Assembly (NCBI GenBank): GCA_025357355.1
Contig: JANXPK010000525.1
Location: 1 to 6,617, forward strand
Direction of reading: 5' to 3'
DNA: 6,617 nt
From: Rhodobacterales bacterium
GTDB taxonomy: Bacteria > Pseudomonadota > Alphaproteobacteria > Rhodobacterales > Rhodobacteraceae
The notes under the pieces are model-generated. The model was given only the letters and a program-made list of their open reading frames with translations, had not been told where the DNA came from and made no database searches. The translations under genes were made by a program, and so were the position numbers. Positions 1 to 5,858 of this stretch are shown here, in pieces (position 1 is the stretch's first letter; each line of letters starts with the position of its first letter).

Positions 1-27
1 ACAGTTTGCCGACTGTTTGAGTTTTGC
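1..27. terminator. possible terminator hairpin at the window edge
   Basis: The arms ACAGT (1-5) and ACTGT (12-16) are perfect inverted repeats around a 6-base loop, followed on the plus strand by a T-rich stretch ending near 26. The right arm continues as ACTGTTT, so the stem could be longer if the window were extended leftward. It lies just past the stop of the minus-strand cinA gene and could end that operon, or a plus-strand gene lying to the left. The stem is short and AT-rich and its left side is cut, so this is tentative. The rest of 1-70 shows no supported gene. Confidence 0.3.
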
Positions 28-70
28 GCTATCGGGCGGCGGATATGCTCGAACGGCGGCGCAATCTTGC

Positions 71-538
71 TCAGCCCAAAGCCCGCGCCAACAGCGCCAA
101 TGCATGGTCACGCGCGGCCAAACGCACTTTGGCACGGCCCAGTGCGCCGAACTCGATAGTCTCCACCACCGCCTTTTGGCCATAGCGGGCAAGACCAAAG
201 CAGACCCTTCCCTCTGGCTTGAACTCCGACCCGCCCGGTCCCGCGATGCCAGTGACGGCGACGGCCAGATCAGCGAGGGAATGCGCCAAAGCGCCATCGG
301 CCATCTCACGCGCGACCTGCTCTGACACGGCGCCGTGAGCCTCCAGCGTCGTCTGCAAAACACCCAGCATCGCAACTTTGGCGGCGTTGGAATAGCTAAC
401 AAAGCCGCGCTCGAACACGTCCGACGAGCCCGGCACGTCGGTCAGGGCAGCAGCCACCATGCCGCCGGTGCAGCTTTCGGCGGTGGCGATCATCAGGCCC
501 TGACGGCGGGCGGCTTGCAGGATCTGGGCGGGGGTCAT
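71..538 (-). CDS. pncC: CinA C-terminal domain protein (nicotinamide-nucleotide amidase, PncC-type)
   Basis: This 155-residue protein is a stand-alone CinA C-terminal domain. The family hydrolyses nicotinamide mononucleotide to nicotinate mononucleotide and ammonia in pyridine-nucleotide salvage, in the cytosol. Visible family motifs are ATAESCTGG (residues 18-26, with the probable catalytic Ser22), YSNAAK (49-54, with the probable catalytic Lys54) and TGIAGPGG (96-103). The N-terminal molybdopterin-binding-like domain of full-length CinA is absent, as is common in proteobacteria. Near the C-terminus, where many members have a GDR motif, this one reads GALGR, which may be a lineage variant. 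An upstream in-frame ATG would add 25 residues unlike the family. The chosen ATG overlaps the pgpA stop by 4 bases (ATGA), has no visible ribosome binding site, and is probably translationally coupled to pgpA. Amidase activity is inferred from the family. It is last in the visible ispDF-pgpA-cinA unit. Confidence 0.9.
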   Translation of the reverse strand: MTPAQILQAARRQGLMIATAESCTGGMVAAALTDVPGSSDVFERGFVSYSNAAKVAMLGVLQTTLEAHGAVSEQVAREMADGALAHSLADLAVAVTGIAGPGGSEFKPEGRVCFGLARYGQKAVVETIEFGALGRAKVRLAARDHALALLARALG

Positions 539-1056
539 TTCAGTAAGATCAGCGGCAAATGATAGGCAGCGGCCAGGATTACTGTGGTGACCCCTGCGAA
601 AAGCCCTGCCCACAGGTCATCCAGCATCACGCCCGCCGCATCGCCGCGACGGTCGGCGTGTCCGATGATCCAGGGCTTCCAGATGTCGAACAGGCGGAAC
701 AGGGCGAAGGGGGCGATCCAGGCGGGCCAGGGCAGCCAGCCGCCGCTTGCCTGCAATGCCGCCTGCGCCGCCGGAGCGAAATAGAAGCCCGCTGCGGGGA
801 ACAGCAAGGTCAGCCATTGACCCGCAACCTCGTCAATCACGATCTCGGACGGGTCGTCACCTGGACGCCCGGCGAGTTCGACGCCGCAGGACCAGAAACC
901 CAGCGCCGTGACGGCAAGGGTTGCCAAAAGCAGGGCGGGAAAGCCCATGAAGCGGATCAACGCCTCGCCCAAGACAAGGGCTAGCAGTGAGCCCCAGGTG
1001 CCGGGGGCCGGTCGCAGCAGGCCTGCGCCGAAGAAGATGGTCAGAAGGCGGGTCAT
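535..1056 (-). CDS. pgpA: phosphatidylglycerophosphatase A
   Basis: PgpA removes the phosphate from phosphatidylglycerophosphate to give phosphatidylglycerol, a membrane phospholipid, and is an inner-membrane enzyme. The 173-residue product has the family landmarks in order: an N-terminal PAPGTWGS segment (residues 16-23), the acidic DDPSEIVIDEVAGQW block (67-81), FRLFDIWKPW (120-129) and VMLDDLWAG (143-151). The acidic residues in the second and last blocks are the expected metal/catalytic sites. Hydrophobic stretches at about 24-55, 82-94 and 148-172 fit a small multi-pass membrane protein. The start codon overlaps the ispDF stop by 4 bases and the stop codon overlaps the cinA start by 4 bases. 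No convincing Shine-Dalgarno precedes the ATG, so expression probably depends on ribosomes finishing ispDF. Confidence 0.93.
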   Translation of the reverse strand: MTRLLTIFFGAGLLRPAPGTWGSLLALVLGEALIRFMGFPALLLATLAVTALGFWSCGVELAGRPGDDPSEIVIDEVAGQWLTLLFPAAGFYFAPAAQAALQASGGWLPWPAWIAPFALFRLFDIWKPWIIGHADRRGDAAGVMLDDLWAGLFAGVTTVILAAAYHLPLILLK

Positions 1057-2171
1057 GCGGACACCAGGGTTGCGGTGGCCATGGCGGCAATACCTTCCTC
1101 ACGCCCCGTAAAGCCCAGGCGCTCGGATGTGGTGGCCTTGACGCTGATGCGGTCAGGGTCCACCGCCAGAATCGCAGCCAAAACCTCGCGCATGGCTGTG
1201 GCGTGGGGGCCGATCCTGGGGCGTTCGCAGATCAGGGTCACATCGGCATTGGCGAGCCTCAGACCGCGCGCTGCGATGCGACCGGCGGCATCGGCCAGGA
1301 ATATGCGGCTGGCGACCCCTTTCCATTCAGGGTCGGACGGCGGAAAATGCTGGCCGATGTCCCCTTCGGCGAGGGCACCGTAAATAGCGTCGGTCAGGGC
1401 GTGCATGGCGACATCGGCATCGGAATGGCCGAAAAGCCCCTTTGAATGCGGCACTCTGACCCCGCAAAGCCAGACGTGATCGCCGGGGCAAAAGGCATGC
1501 ACGTCAAAACCGTTGCCGATGCGCACGTCCATGGGATGCCCCTTCAAGATCGCTACAGCCCGGGCAAAATCGCCGGGATAGGTCAGTTTCAGATTGGCCT
1601 CGTCGCCCGCAACGATTGCCACATTAAGCCCGAAAGCCCGCGCCACGGCAACATCATCCGCCGCCTCGCCCGCAAAAGCGCGGTAAGCGGCAAGGATGGC
1701 GTCAAAGTGAAAGCCTTGCGGGGTCTGGGCGCGATAAAGGCCGTCGCGGTCGCGGGTGCCGGTTACCAACCCGCCCTCGCCCGTCCACAACGCATCGCTG
1801 ACGGGCAGGGCAGGGGCCGCGCCTGGATACTGCGCCAAGGCGGCCAGAACGCGGTCGATCACGGCGGCTGGCACCAGCGGGCGTGCTGCGTCATGGATCA
1901 GCACATGGGCAATGCCGCGCCCGGCCAAAGCCTCCAGTGCGGCGCGGACCGAGGCGGTGCGGGTGGCCCCACCCATCACCAGTTCCACACCCAGCCCGTC
2001 GGCGCGCGCCCGGTCTTCGGGATGGATCACCAGCACGCGCTGCATCCCTGCAAAGGCGGTCAACGCATGGTCAGCAACCGGACGCCCGGCCAGCATCTGC
2101 CACTGCTTGGGGATGTCCCCCCCGGCGCGTTGGCCGCGTCCGGCGGCGACGATGATGGCGGCTGTGGTCAT
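1053..2171 (-). CDS. ispDF: bifunctional IspD/IspF isoprenoid biosynthesis enzyme
   Basis: This 372-residue fusion carries two non-consecutive steps of the MEP isoprenoid pathway: 2-C-methyl-D-erythritol 4-phosphate cytidylyltransferase (IspD, about 1-210) and 2-C-methyl-D-erythritol 2,4-cyclodiphosphate synthase (IspF, about 214-372). IspD motifs are the nucleotide-binding VAAGRGQR (8-15), PKQW (21-24), HDAARP (93-98) and TPQGF (150-154). IspF motifs are GFDVHAF (221-227), with metal ligands Asp223 and His225, HSDADVAMHALTDA (249-262), with third metal ligand His257, DIGQHFPPSDP (271-281), and KATTSERLGFTGREEG (345-360). All expected active-site residues look intact. The linker is only a few residues and contains Met214. 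The ATG at 2171 is preceded by AGAGGG four bases upstream. Such fusions are typical of alphaproteobacteria. The gene leads the minus-strand unit and is divergent from dusB. Confidence 0.97.
   Translation of the reverse strand: MTTAAIIVAAGRGQRAGGDIPKQWQMLAGRPVADHALTAFAGMQRVLVIHPEDRARADGLGVELVMGGATRTASVRAALEALAGRGIAHVLIHDAARPLVPAAVIDRVLAALAQYPGAAPALPVSDALWTGEGGLVTGTRDRDGLYRAQTPQGFHFDAILAAYRAFAGEAADDVAVARAFGLNVAIVAGDEANLKLTYPGDFARAVAILKGHPMDVRIGNGFDVHAFCPGDHVWLCGVRVPHSKGLFGHSDADVAMHALTDAIYGALAEGDIGQHFPPSDPEWKGVASRIFLADAAGRIAARGLRLANADVTLICERPRIGPHATAMREVLAAILAVDPDRISVKATTSERLGFTGREEGIAAMATATLVSA
1530..1544 (-). promoter_or_regulatory. possible internal ribosome binding site and start for IspF domain
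   Basis: On the minus strand an AAGGGG motif (1544-1539) stands six bases upstream of an in-frame ATG (1532-1530) that encodes Met214 of IspDF, exactly at the start of the IspF domain (MDVRIGNGFDVH). This matches a normal bacterial initiation site and could allow a separate 159-residue IspF to be made. Use of the site is inferred; the motif also encodes the linker residues Lys-Gly-His-Pro, so it may be coincidental. Confidence 0.3.
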
Positions 2172-2189
2172 GCATCCCTCTTTGCCCCC

Positions 2190-2218
2190 TCAATAGGCCG
2201 TGGGCCGCGAAGTGACAA
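2190..2218 (-). promoter_or_regulatory. candidate sigma70-type promoter for ispDF
   Basis: On the minus strand TTGTCA (2218-2213) and TATTGA (2195-2190) are separated by 17 bases. The -35 box matches the sigma70 consensus at five of six positions and the -10 box at three of six. It would give a leader of only about 12 bases before the ispDF ATG. This is a motif match only; a promoter somewhere in the gap is required by the divergent layout. Confidence 0.3.
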
Positions 2219-2243
2219 TCTTTGTGACCACGACGCCTAATAT

Positions 2244-2272
2244 TTGTGCATTGCTAAAATTTCGGGCAAAAT
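2244..2272 (+). promoter_or_regulatory. candidate sigma70-type promoter for dusB-ntrB-ntrC
   Basis: TTGTGC (2244-2249) and CAAAAT (2267-2272) are 17 bases apart on the plus strand and would give a leader of roughly 55-60 bases before dusB. Other AT-rich hexamers nearby, TAATAT (2238-2243) and TAAAAT (2255-2260), have no good -35 partner. I see no clear sigma54 (GG-N10-GC type) promoter here. The assignment rests on weak consensus matches. Confidence 0.3.
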
Positions 2273-2291
2273 CACGTCGCGTAACTTTGCC
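2265..2291. repeat. 6-bp inverted repeat in the dusB leader region
   Basis: GGCAAA (2265-2270) and TTTGCC (2286-2291) are perfect inverted repeats with a 15-base spacer. The left arm overlaps the proposed -10 box of the dusB promoter. It could be an operator or chance; no known regulator consensus is recognised. Confidence 0.25.
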
Positions 2292-2323
2292 ATTCCGGCG
2301 CTAAACTCCTAGGTACAGGTCAT

Positions 2324-2329
2324 GGAAGG
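2324..2329 (+). promoter_or_regulatory. ribosome binding site that decides the dusB start
   Basis: GGAAGG (2324-2329) lies six bases before the ATG at 2336, an ideal spacing. A slightly earlier in-frame ATG at 2330 directly abuts this motif and could not use it, so 2336 is the preferred start. Confidence 0.6.
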
Positions 2330-2335
2330 ATGACC

Positions 2336-3310
2336 ATGCAGCTTGGCGACCTTATCTTGACCCCTCCGGTCCTGTTGGCTCCGATGGCGGGGATCACCGA
2401 TCTGCCGTGGCGGCGGCTGGTGGCGTCGTTTGGCGCAGGGCTTGTCGTGTCGGAAATGGTGGCCAGTCAAGAAGTGGTGCAGGCCAAGCCCTTGGCCCGC
2501 GCCCGCGCCGAACTGGGCTTTGGCGAGGCTGCGACTTCGGTCCAGATCATCGGGCGCGACGCCTATTGGATGGCCGAGGCTGCGCGCTATGTCGAAGCGC
2601 AGGGGGCGCGGGTCATCGACATCAACATGGGGTGCCCGGCCAAGCGGGTGACAACCGGGGCTTGCGGATCGGCGCTGATGCAGGATCTGGCCCATGCTGT
2701 CAGCCTGATCGAGGCGGTGGTCGGCGCGGTCAAGGTGCCGGTCACCCTCAAGACCCGGCTCGGCTGGGACGATGCCAGCCTGAACGCGCCGCAACTGGCG
2801 CAGTTGGCCGAGGCGGCGGGGGTGCGGATGATCACGGTGCATGGCCGCACTCGCTGTCAGTTCTACAAGGGCTCGGCCGACTGGCAGGCCATTCGTGCTA
2901 TCAAGGATGCCGTGCGCATTCCGGTGATTGCCAATGGCGACATTGTCAGCCAAGCGACGGCTCGTCAGTCGCTGGGTGCTTCGGGTGCGCACGGCGTGAT
3001 GATAGGACGGGGGGCGCAAGGGGCGCCGTGGCGGCTAGCCGAGATTGCGCATGAGTTGTACGGCACCCCCGCGCCGGTGATCCCGACGGGCACGGATTTG
3101 GCCGCGATGATCGCCGGGCACTATGAGGACATGCTGTCGTTCTATGGCTCCGATCTGGGCGTCAAGGTCGCGCGCAAACATCTGGGCTGGTATCTGGCCG
3201 AGACTGGGTTGCCCGACCACCGCGGCCCCCTGATGGTCGCCGAAACCCCGGCGGAAACGCTGCGCCTGATTGCCCGGACCTTTGGAAGCGACGAAAGGCG
3301 GGCGGCATGA
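2336..3310 (+). CDS. dusB: tRNA-dihydrouridine synthase DusB (NifR3 family)
   Basis: The 324-residue product belongs to the FMN-dependent Dus family, which reduces specific uridines in tRNA to dihydrouridine using NAD(P)H. Visible motifs, numbered from the ATG at 2336, are the flavin-binding APMAGITDLPWR (15-26), DINMGCPAKRV (95-105) with the catalytic Cys100, TLKTRLGWDD (137-146), TVHGRTR (168-174), VIANGDI (198-204) and GVMIGRGAQGAPW (221-233). Length is normal for the family. An ATG two codons earlier (2330) is possible but badly placed for the ribosome binding site. The stop overlaps the ntrB start by four bases, so dusB is the first gene of the ntr operon. In Rhodobacter capsulatus the same gene was named nifR3 because of its place upstream of ntrBC. 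A direct role in nitrogen control is not evident from the sequence. Confidence 0.96.
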   Translation: MQLGDLILTPPVLLAPMAGITDLPWRRLVASFGAGLVVSEMVASQEVVQAKPLARARAELGFGEAATSVQIIGRDAYWMAEAARYVEAQGARVIDINMGCPAKRVTTGACGSALMQDLAHAVSLIEAVVGAVKVPVTLKTRLGWDDASLNAPQLAQLAEAAGVRMITVHGRTRCQFYKGSADWQAIRAIKDAVRIPVIANGDIVSQATARQSLGASGAHGVMIGRGAQGAPWRLAEIAHELYGTPAPVIPTGTDLAAMIAGHYEDMLSFYGSDLGVKVARKHLGWYLAETGLPDHRGPLMVAETPAETLRLIARTFGSDERRAA

Positions 3311-4386
3311 CTGCGCGTCCCGCCGGTTCGATCTGGGCCTCTTTGCCGGTGCCTGCGATCCTGATCGACGCGTCCGATCACGTCCTTGACATCAATCCCG
3401 CAGCCGAAACCTTCCTGAATGCTTCGGCCCGTTCGGTCATCGGCGCAGGGGTGACCCAGCGCGTCATGGTCGATGTCGGCTTGCCTGAAGCCCTGCAGCG
3501 CGCCCGCCGCAATCACGCCGACGTCTTCATCAATGAAGCCGAGGTCATGGCGGGCGACCGCAACCATGTGCTGTGTGCCTTGCAGATCGCGCCCTTGCAG
3601 GATGAGCCCGAGACGCTGTTGATGCTGATCTCGCCGCGCCTTGTGGCAGACCGGTTGGGCCGGGCGCGCGCCACCTCTGCCGCCAAATCCGCCATCGGCA
3701 TGGCCGAGATGCTGGCGCATGAGATCAAGAACCCACTCGCCGGCATTTCCGGCGCGGCCCAGCTGCTGGCGATGAACCTGACGGCCGAGGACCGCGAACT
3801 GACCGACCTTATCGTCGAGGAAACCAGGCGGATCGTGAAGCTATTGGAACAGGTCGAGCAGTTCGGCAACATCAGGCCCCCCGATCGCCGCGCCATCAAC
3901 ATCCATGACGCGCTGGACCGTGCCCGCCGTTCCGCCCAGATCGGCTTTGCCAGCCATATGATGATCGTGGAAGATTACGACCCCTCGCTGCCCGCCACCT
4001 TCGCCGACCCCGACCAGTTGATGCAGGTGTTTCTGAACCTGATCAAGAACGCGACCGAGGCTGCGCGCGGCGTGCAGGGAACGATCCGGCTTCACACCTT
4101 CTATGACCACTCGCTGCGCCTGCGCCATAAGGATGGCACTGGCGCCGCGCTGCCCTTGCAGGTCGAAATCATCGACGATGGCCCGGGCATCCCGCCCGAG
4201 ATTGCCGCCGATATCTTTGAACCCTTTGTTTCTGGGCGCGAAAATGGCACCGGATTGGGTCTTGCTCTGGTGTCCAAGATCATGACCGACCACGGCGGCT
4301 GGGTCAGCGTCGAATCGGCTCCAGGCAAGACGGTGTTCCGCCTGTCGCTGCCCATGGCCCCCAAAGACTTGAAGGAGACGCGCTGA
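3307..4386 (+). CDS. ntrB: nitrogen regulation sensor histidine kinase NtrB
   Basis: NtrB (NRII) is a cytosolic histidine kinase/phosphatase that acts on NtrC and is controlled by the PII protein. The 359-residue protein has no membrane segment. It has a PAS-like N-terminal domain (about 8-115, including ILIDASDHVLDINPAAE at 18-34), a HisKA domain with H-box LAHEIKNPLAGISGAAQLL (136-154, phosphoacceptor His138), and an HATPase domain with the N-box FLNLIKNATEAA (242-253), G1 box DDGPGIP (290-296), F box FEPFVSG (304-310) and G2 box GTGLGLAL (314-321). All key residues are present and length is normal. The start overlaps the dusB stop as ATGA, and AAAGG (3294-3298) stands eight bases upstream. 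The stop shares one base with the ntrC ATG (TGATG). Confidence 0.97.
   Translation: MTARPAGSIWASLPVPAILIDASDHVLDINPAAETFLNASARSVIGAGVTQRVMVDVGLPEALQRARRNHADVFINEAEVMAGDRNHVLCALQIAPLQDEPETLLMLISPRLVADRLGRARATSAAKSAIGMAEMLAHEIKNPLAGISGAAQLLAMNLTAEDRELTDLIVEETRRIVKLLEQVEQFGNIRPPDRRAINIHDALDRARRSAQIGFASHMMIVEDYDPSLPATFADPDQLMQVFLNLIKNATEAARGVQGTIRLHTFYDHSLRLRHKDGTGAALPLQVEIIDDGPGIPPEIAADIFEPFVSGRENGTGLGLALVSKIMTDHGGWVSVESAPGKTVFRLSLPMAPKDLKETR
4372..4377 (+). promoter_or_regulatory. strong ribosome binding site for ntrC
   Basis: AAGGAG (4372-4377) is a near-perfect anti-16S match eight bases before the ntrC ATG at 4386. It is the best such site in the window and sits inside the 3' end of ntrB, suggesting ntrC is translated at least as well as its kinase. 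Confidence 0.7.
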
Positions 4387-5756
4387 TGGATGGGACCGTA
4401 CTGGTCGCTGATGACGACCGCACAATCCGCACGGTGCTGACCCAGGCGCTGACCCGGGCGGGCTGCAAGGTCCATGCCACCTCAAGCCTGATGACGCTGA
4501 TGCGCTGGGTCGAAGAGGGCAAGGGTGATCTGGTCATCTCTGACGTGATCATGCCCGATGGCAATGGACTTGAGGCTTTGCCGCGCATCGCCCGCATCCG
4601 GCCCGGCCTGCCGGTCATCATCATCTCGGCCCAGAACACGATCATGACGGCGATTCAGGCCGCCGAGGCCGAGGCGTTCGACTATTTGCCCAAGCCGTTT
4701 GACCTGCCGGACCTGATGAAACGTTCGGCTCGCGCGCTGGACCAAAAGCGCCGATCAGCTGCCGCTGTCGTCAACGCGCCGCGCGAACCGGGCGATGACC
4801 TGCCGCTCGTCGGGCGAACGGCGGCAATGCAGGCGCTGTACCGGCTGGTCGCCAAGGTGATGAACACCGATCTGCCGGTGCTGATCACCGGCGAATCGGG
4901 CACCGGCAAAAGCCTGATCGCCCGCGCCATACACGACTTTTCGGACCGTCGCAGCCAACCCTTCATCGCGGTTCAGGCTGCCGATCTGGCCGGGGTCGAG
5001 GGGATTTCAACGCTGCTGACCCGCGCGCGCGGCGGCTCGTTGCTGATCGACGAAGTGGCGGATTTCGACGATGACGGGCAGGCGCGGCTGGTGCGTATGC
5101 TCGACATCGCCGACGACCATGCGCCACGCATTCTGGCGACCTCGCAGGCCGATCTGGCGCAAAGGGTCGAGGAAGGCACGTTGCGCAAGGACTTGTTCTA
5201 CCGCCTTGGTGGCGTCACCCTCGCCGTGCCAGCCCTGCGCGAACGGGTCGAGGATATCGTGCTTCTGGCCGAACATTTTCTGGCCCGGGGCGAGCGCGAG
5301 ATCGGCACCGCCAGCCGCCTTTCGGCTGAGGCGCGCAATGTCCTGCGCGTGCATCCCTGGCCCGGCAACGTCCGCCAGATTGAGAATGTGCTGAAACGGC
5401 TGCTGGTAACCTCGTCGGAACCCGAGATTGCGCAAGGCGAGCTGGAAGCAGCACTTGGCAACAGCCATTCCACCGAACCTGCCCGTGCTGGGGTGATCGA
5501 GAATGAGAAATTGTCGGCTTCGGTTGCTCGCCACCTCAAACGCTATTTCGACCTGCACAACGGCCAGTTGCCGCCTGCCGGGGTGTACGACCGGATCTTG
5601 CGCGAGATCGAACTGCCCCTGATCGAGATTGCGCTGGATGCGACGGCTGGCAATCAGGCCCGCTGCGCCGAGCTTTTGGGCATCAATCGCAATACTTTGC
5701 GCAAGAAGATCACTGACCTCGATATCCGCGTGACACGTCGCCGCAAACTGATGTAA
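4386..5756 (+). CDS. ntrC: nitrogen regulation response regulator NtrC lacking the GAFTGA loop
   Basis: NtrC is the DNA-binding partner of NtrB and activates nitrogen-limitation genes. This 456-residue protein has a receiver domain (about 1-120; acidic pocket Asp10/Asp11, phosphoacceptor Asp53 in VISDVIMPDGNG, switch Ser81, Lys103 in YLPKPFD), an AAA+ domain (about 139-345; Walker A GESGTGKS at 169-176, Walker B SLLIDEV at 218-224, DLFYRL at 269-274, sensor II WPGNVRQIENVLKR at 325-338) and a Fis-type HTH (NQARCAELLGINRNTLRKK at 423-441). The usual ELFGHEKGAFTGA segment is missing: residues 200-217 pass straight from the second AAA+ strand to Walker B. The stretch before sensor I (240-252) is also short. 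GAFTGA contacts sigma54, so this protein should not activate sigma54 polymerase. Rhodobacter capsulatus NtrC, which lacks GAFTGA, works with sigma70 polymerase; the same is inferred here. The reading frame is intact, so this is not a broken gene. Confidence 0.96.
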   Translation: MDGTVLVADDDRTIRTVLTQALTRAGCKVHATSSLMTLMRWVEEGKGDLVISDVIMPDGNGLEALPRIARIRPGLPVIIISAQNTIMTAIQAAEAEAFDYLPKPFDLPDLMKRSARALDQKRRSAAAVVNAPREPGDDLPLVGRTAAMQALYRLVAKVMNTDLPVLITGESGTGKSLIARAIHDFSDRRSQPFIAVQAADLAGVEGISTLLTRARGGSLLIDEVADFDDDGQARLVRMLDIADDHAPRILATSQADLAQRVEEGTLRKDLFYRLGGVTLAVPALRERVEDIVLLAEHFLARGEREIGTASRLSAEARNVLRVHPWPGNVRQIENVLKRLLVTSSEPEIAQGELEAALGNSHSTEPARAGVIENEKLSASVARHLKRYFDLHNGQLPPAGVYDRILREIELPLIEIALDATAGNQARCAELLGINRNTLRKKITDLDIRVTRRRKLM

Positions 5757-5758
5757 AA

Positions 5759-5851
5759 CCGCCACAGATAGCGTGTCAGGGGTGCAGCGTTGCCCGAAAG
5801 ACACCGGATGTGGCGGGCAGGACACGTGGTCCGGCCCGATGACAGGGGCCG
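5759..5851 (+). other. structured intercistronic region between ntrC and ntrY
   Basis: The gap after the ntrC stop holds three potential RNA hairpins in a row. The first is a long imperfect stem: CCGCCACA (5759-5766) pairs with TGTGGCGG (5809-5816), nested inside it GTGTC (5773-5777) pairs with GACAC (5800-5804), and GGGTG (5780-5784) can pair with TGCCC (5791-5795) using two wobble pairs. Next, GGAC (5820-5823) pairs with GTCC (5829-5832). Last, CGGCCC (5832-5837) pairs with GGGCCG (5846-5851); it shares base 5832 with the second, so these two compete by one pair. No T-tract follows any of them, so a Rho-independent terminator is unlikely. RNA processing, differential stability or translation control of ntrY are possible. 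Function is inferred only. Confidence 0.4.
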
Positions 5852-5858
5852 AATTCGA

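Noticed and set aside
1..79. A possible further minus-strand gene beginning with a CTG that overlaps the cinA stop (positions 76-73).
   Set aside because: CTG starts are rare, the frame is cut by the window edge after about 25 codons, and its residues match nothing I recognise.
1446..2240. A 264-codon open frame on the plus strand opposite ispDF.
   Set aside because: It is fully antisense to a gene with intact, recognisable motifs; long antisense frames are expected in GC-rich DNA, and its translation shows no family motif.
2322..2333. A three-codon ATG-GAA-GGA-TGA mini-frame overlapping the dusB start.
   Set aside because: It could be imagined as a leader peptide, but it is too short, overlaps the dusB ribosome binding site itself and has no clear site of its own.
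2309..3019. A 236-codon open frame on the minus strand opposite dusB.
   Set aside because: It mirrors dusB codons, is rich in Arg/His/Pro as typical for shadow frames, and dusB motifs are intact on the other strand.
4980..5040. The idea that ntrC is a degraded or frameshifted pseudogene because GAFTGA is missing.
   Set aside because: The frame is intact end to end, the flanking AAA+ motifs are preserved and the same absence is known in functional Rhodobacter capsulatus NtrC.
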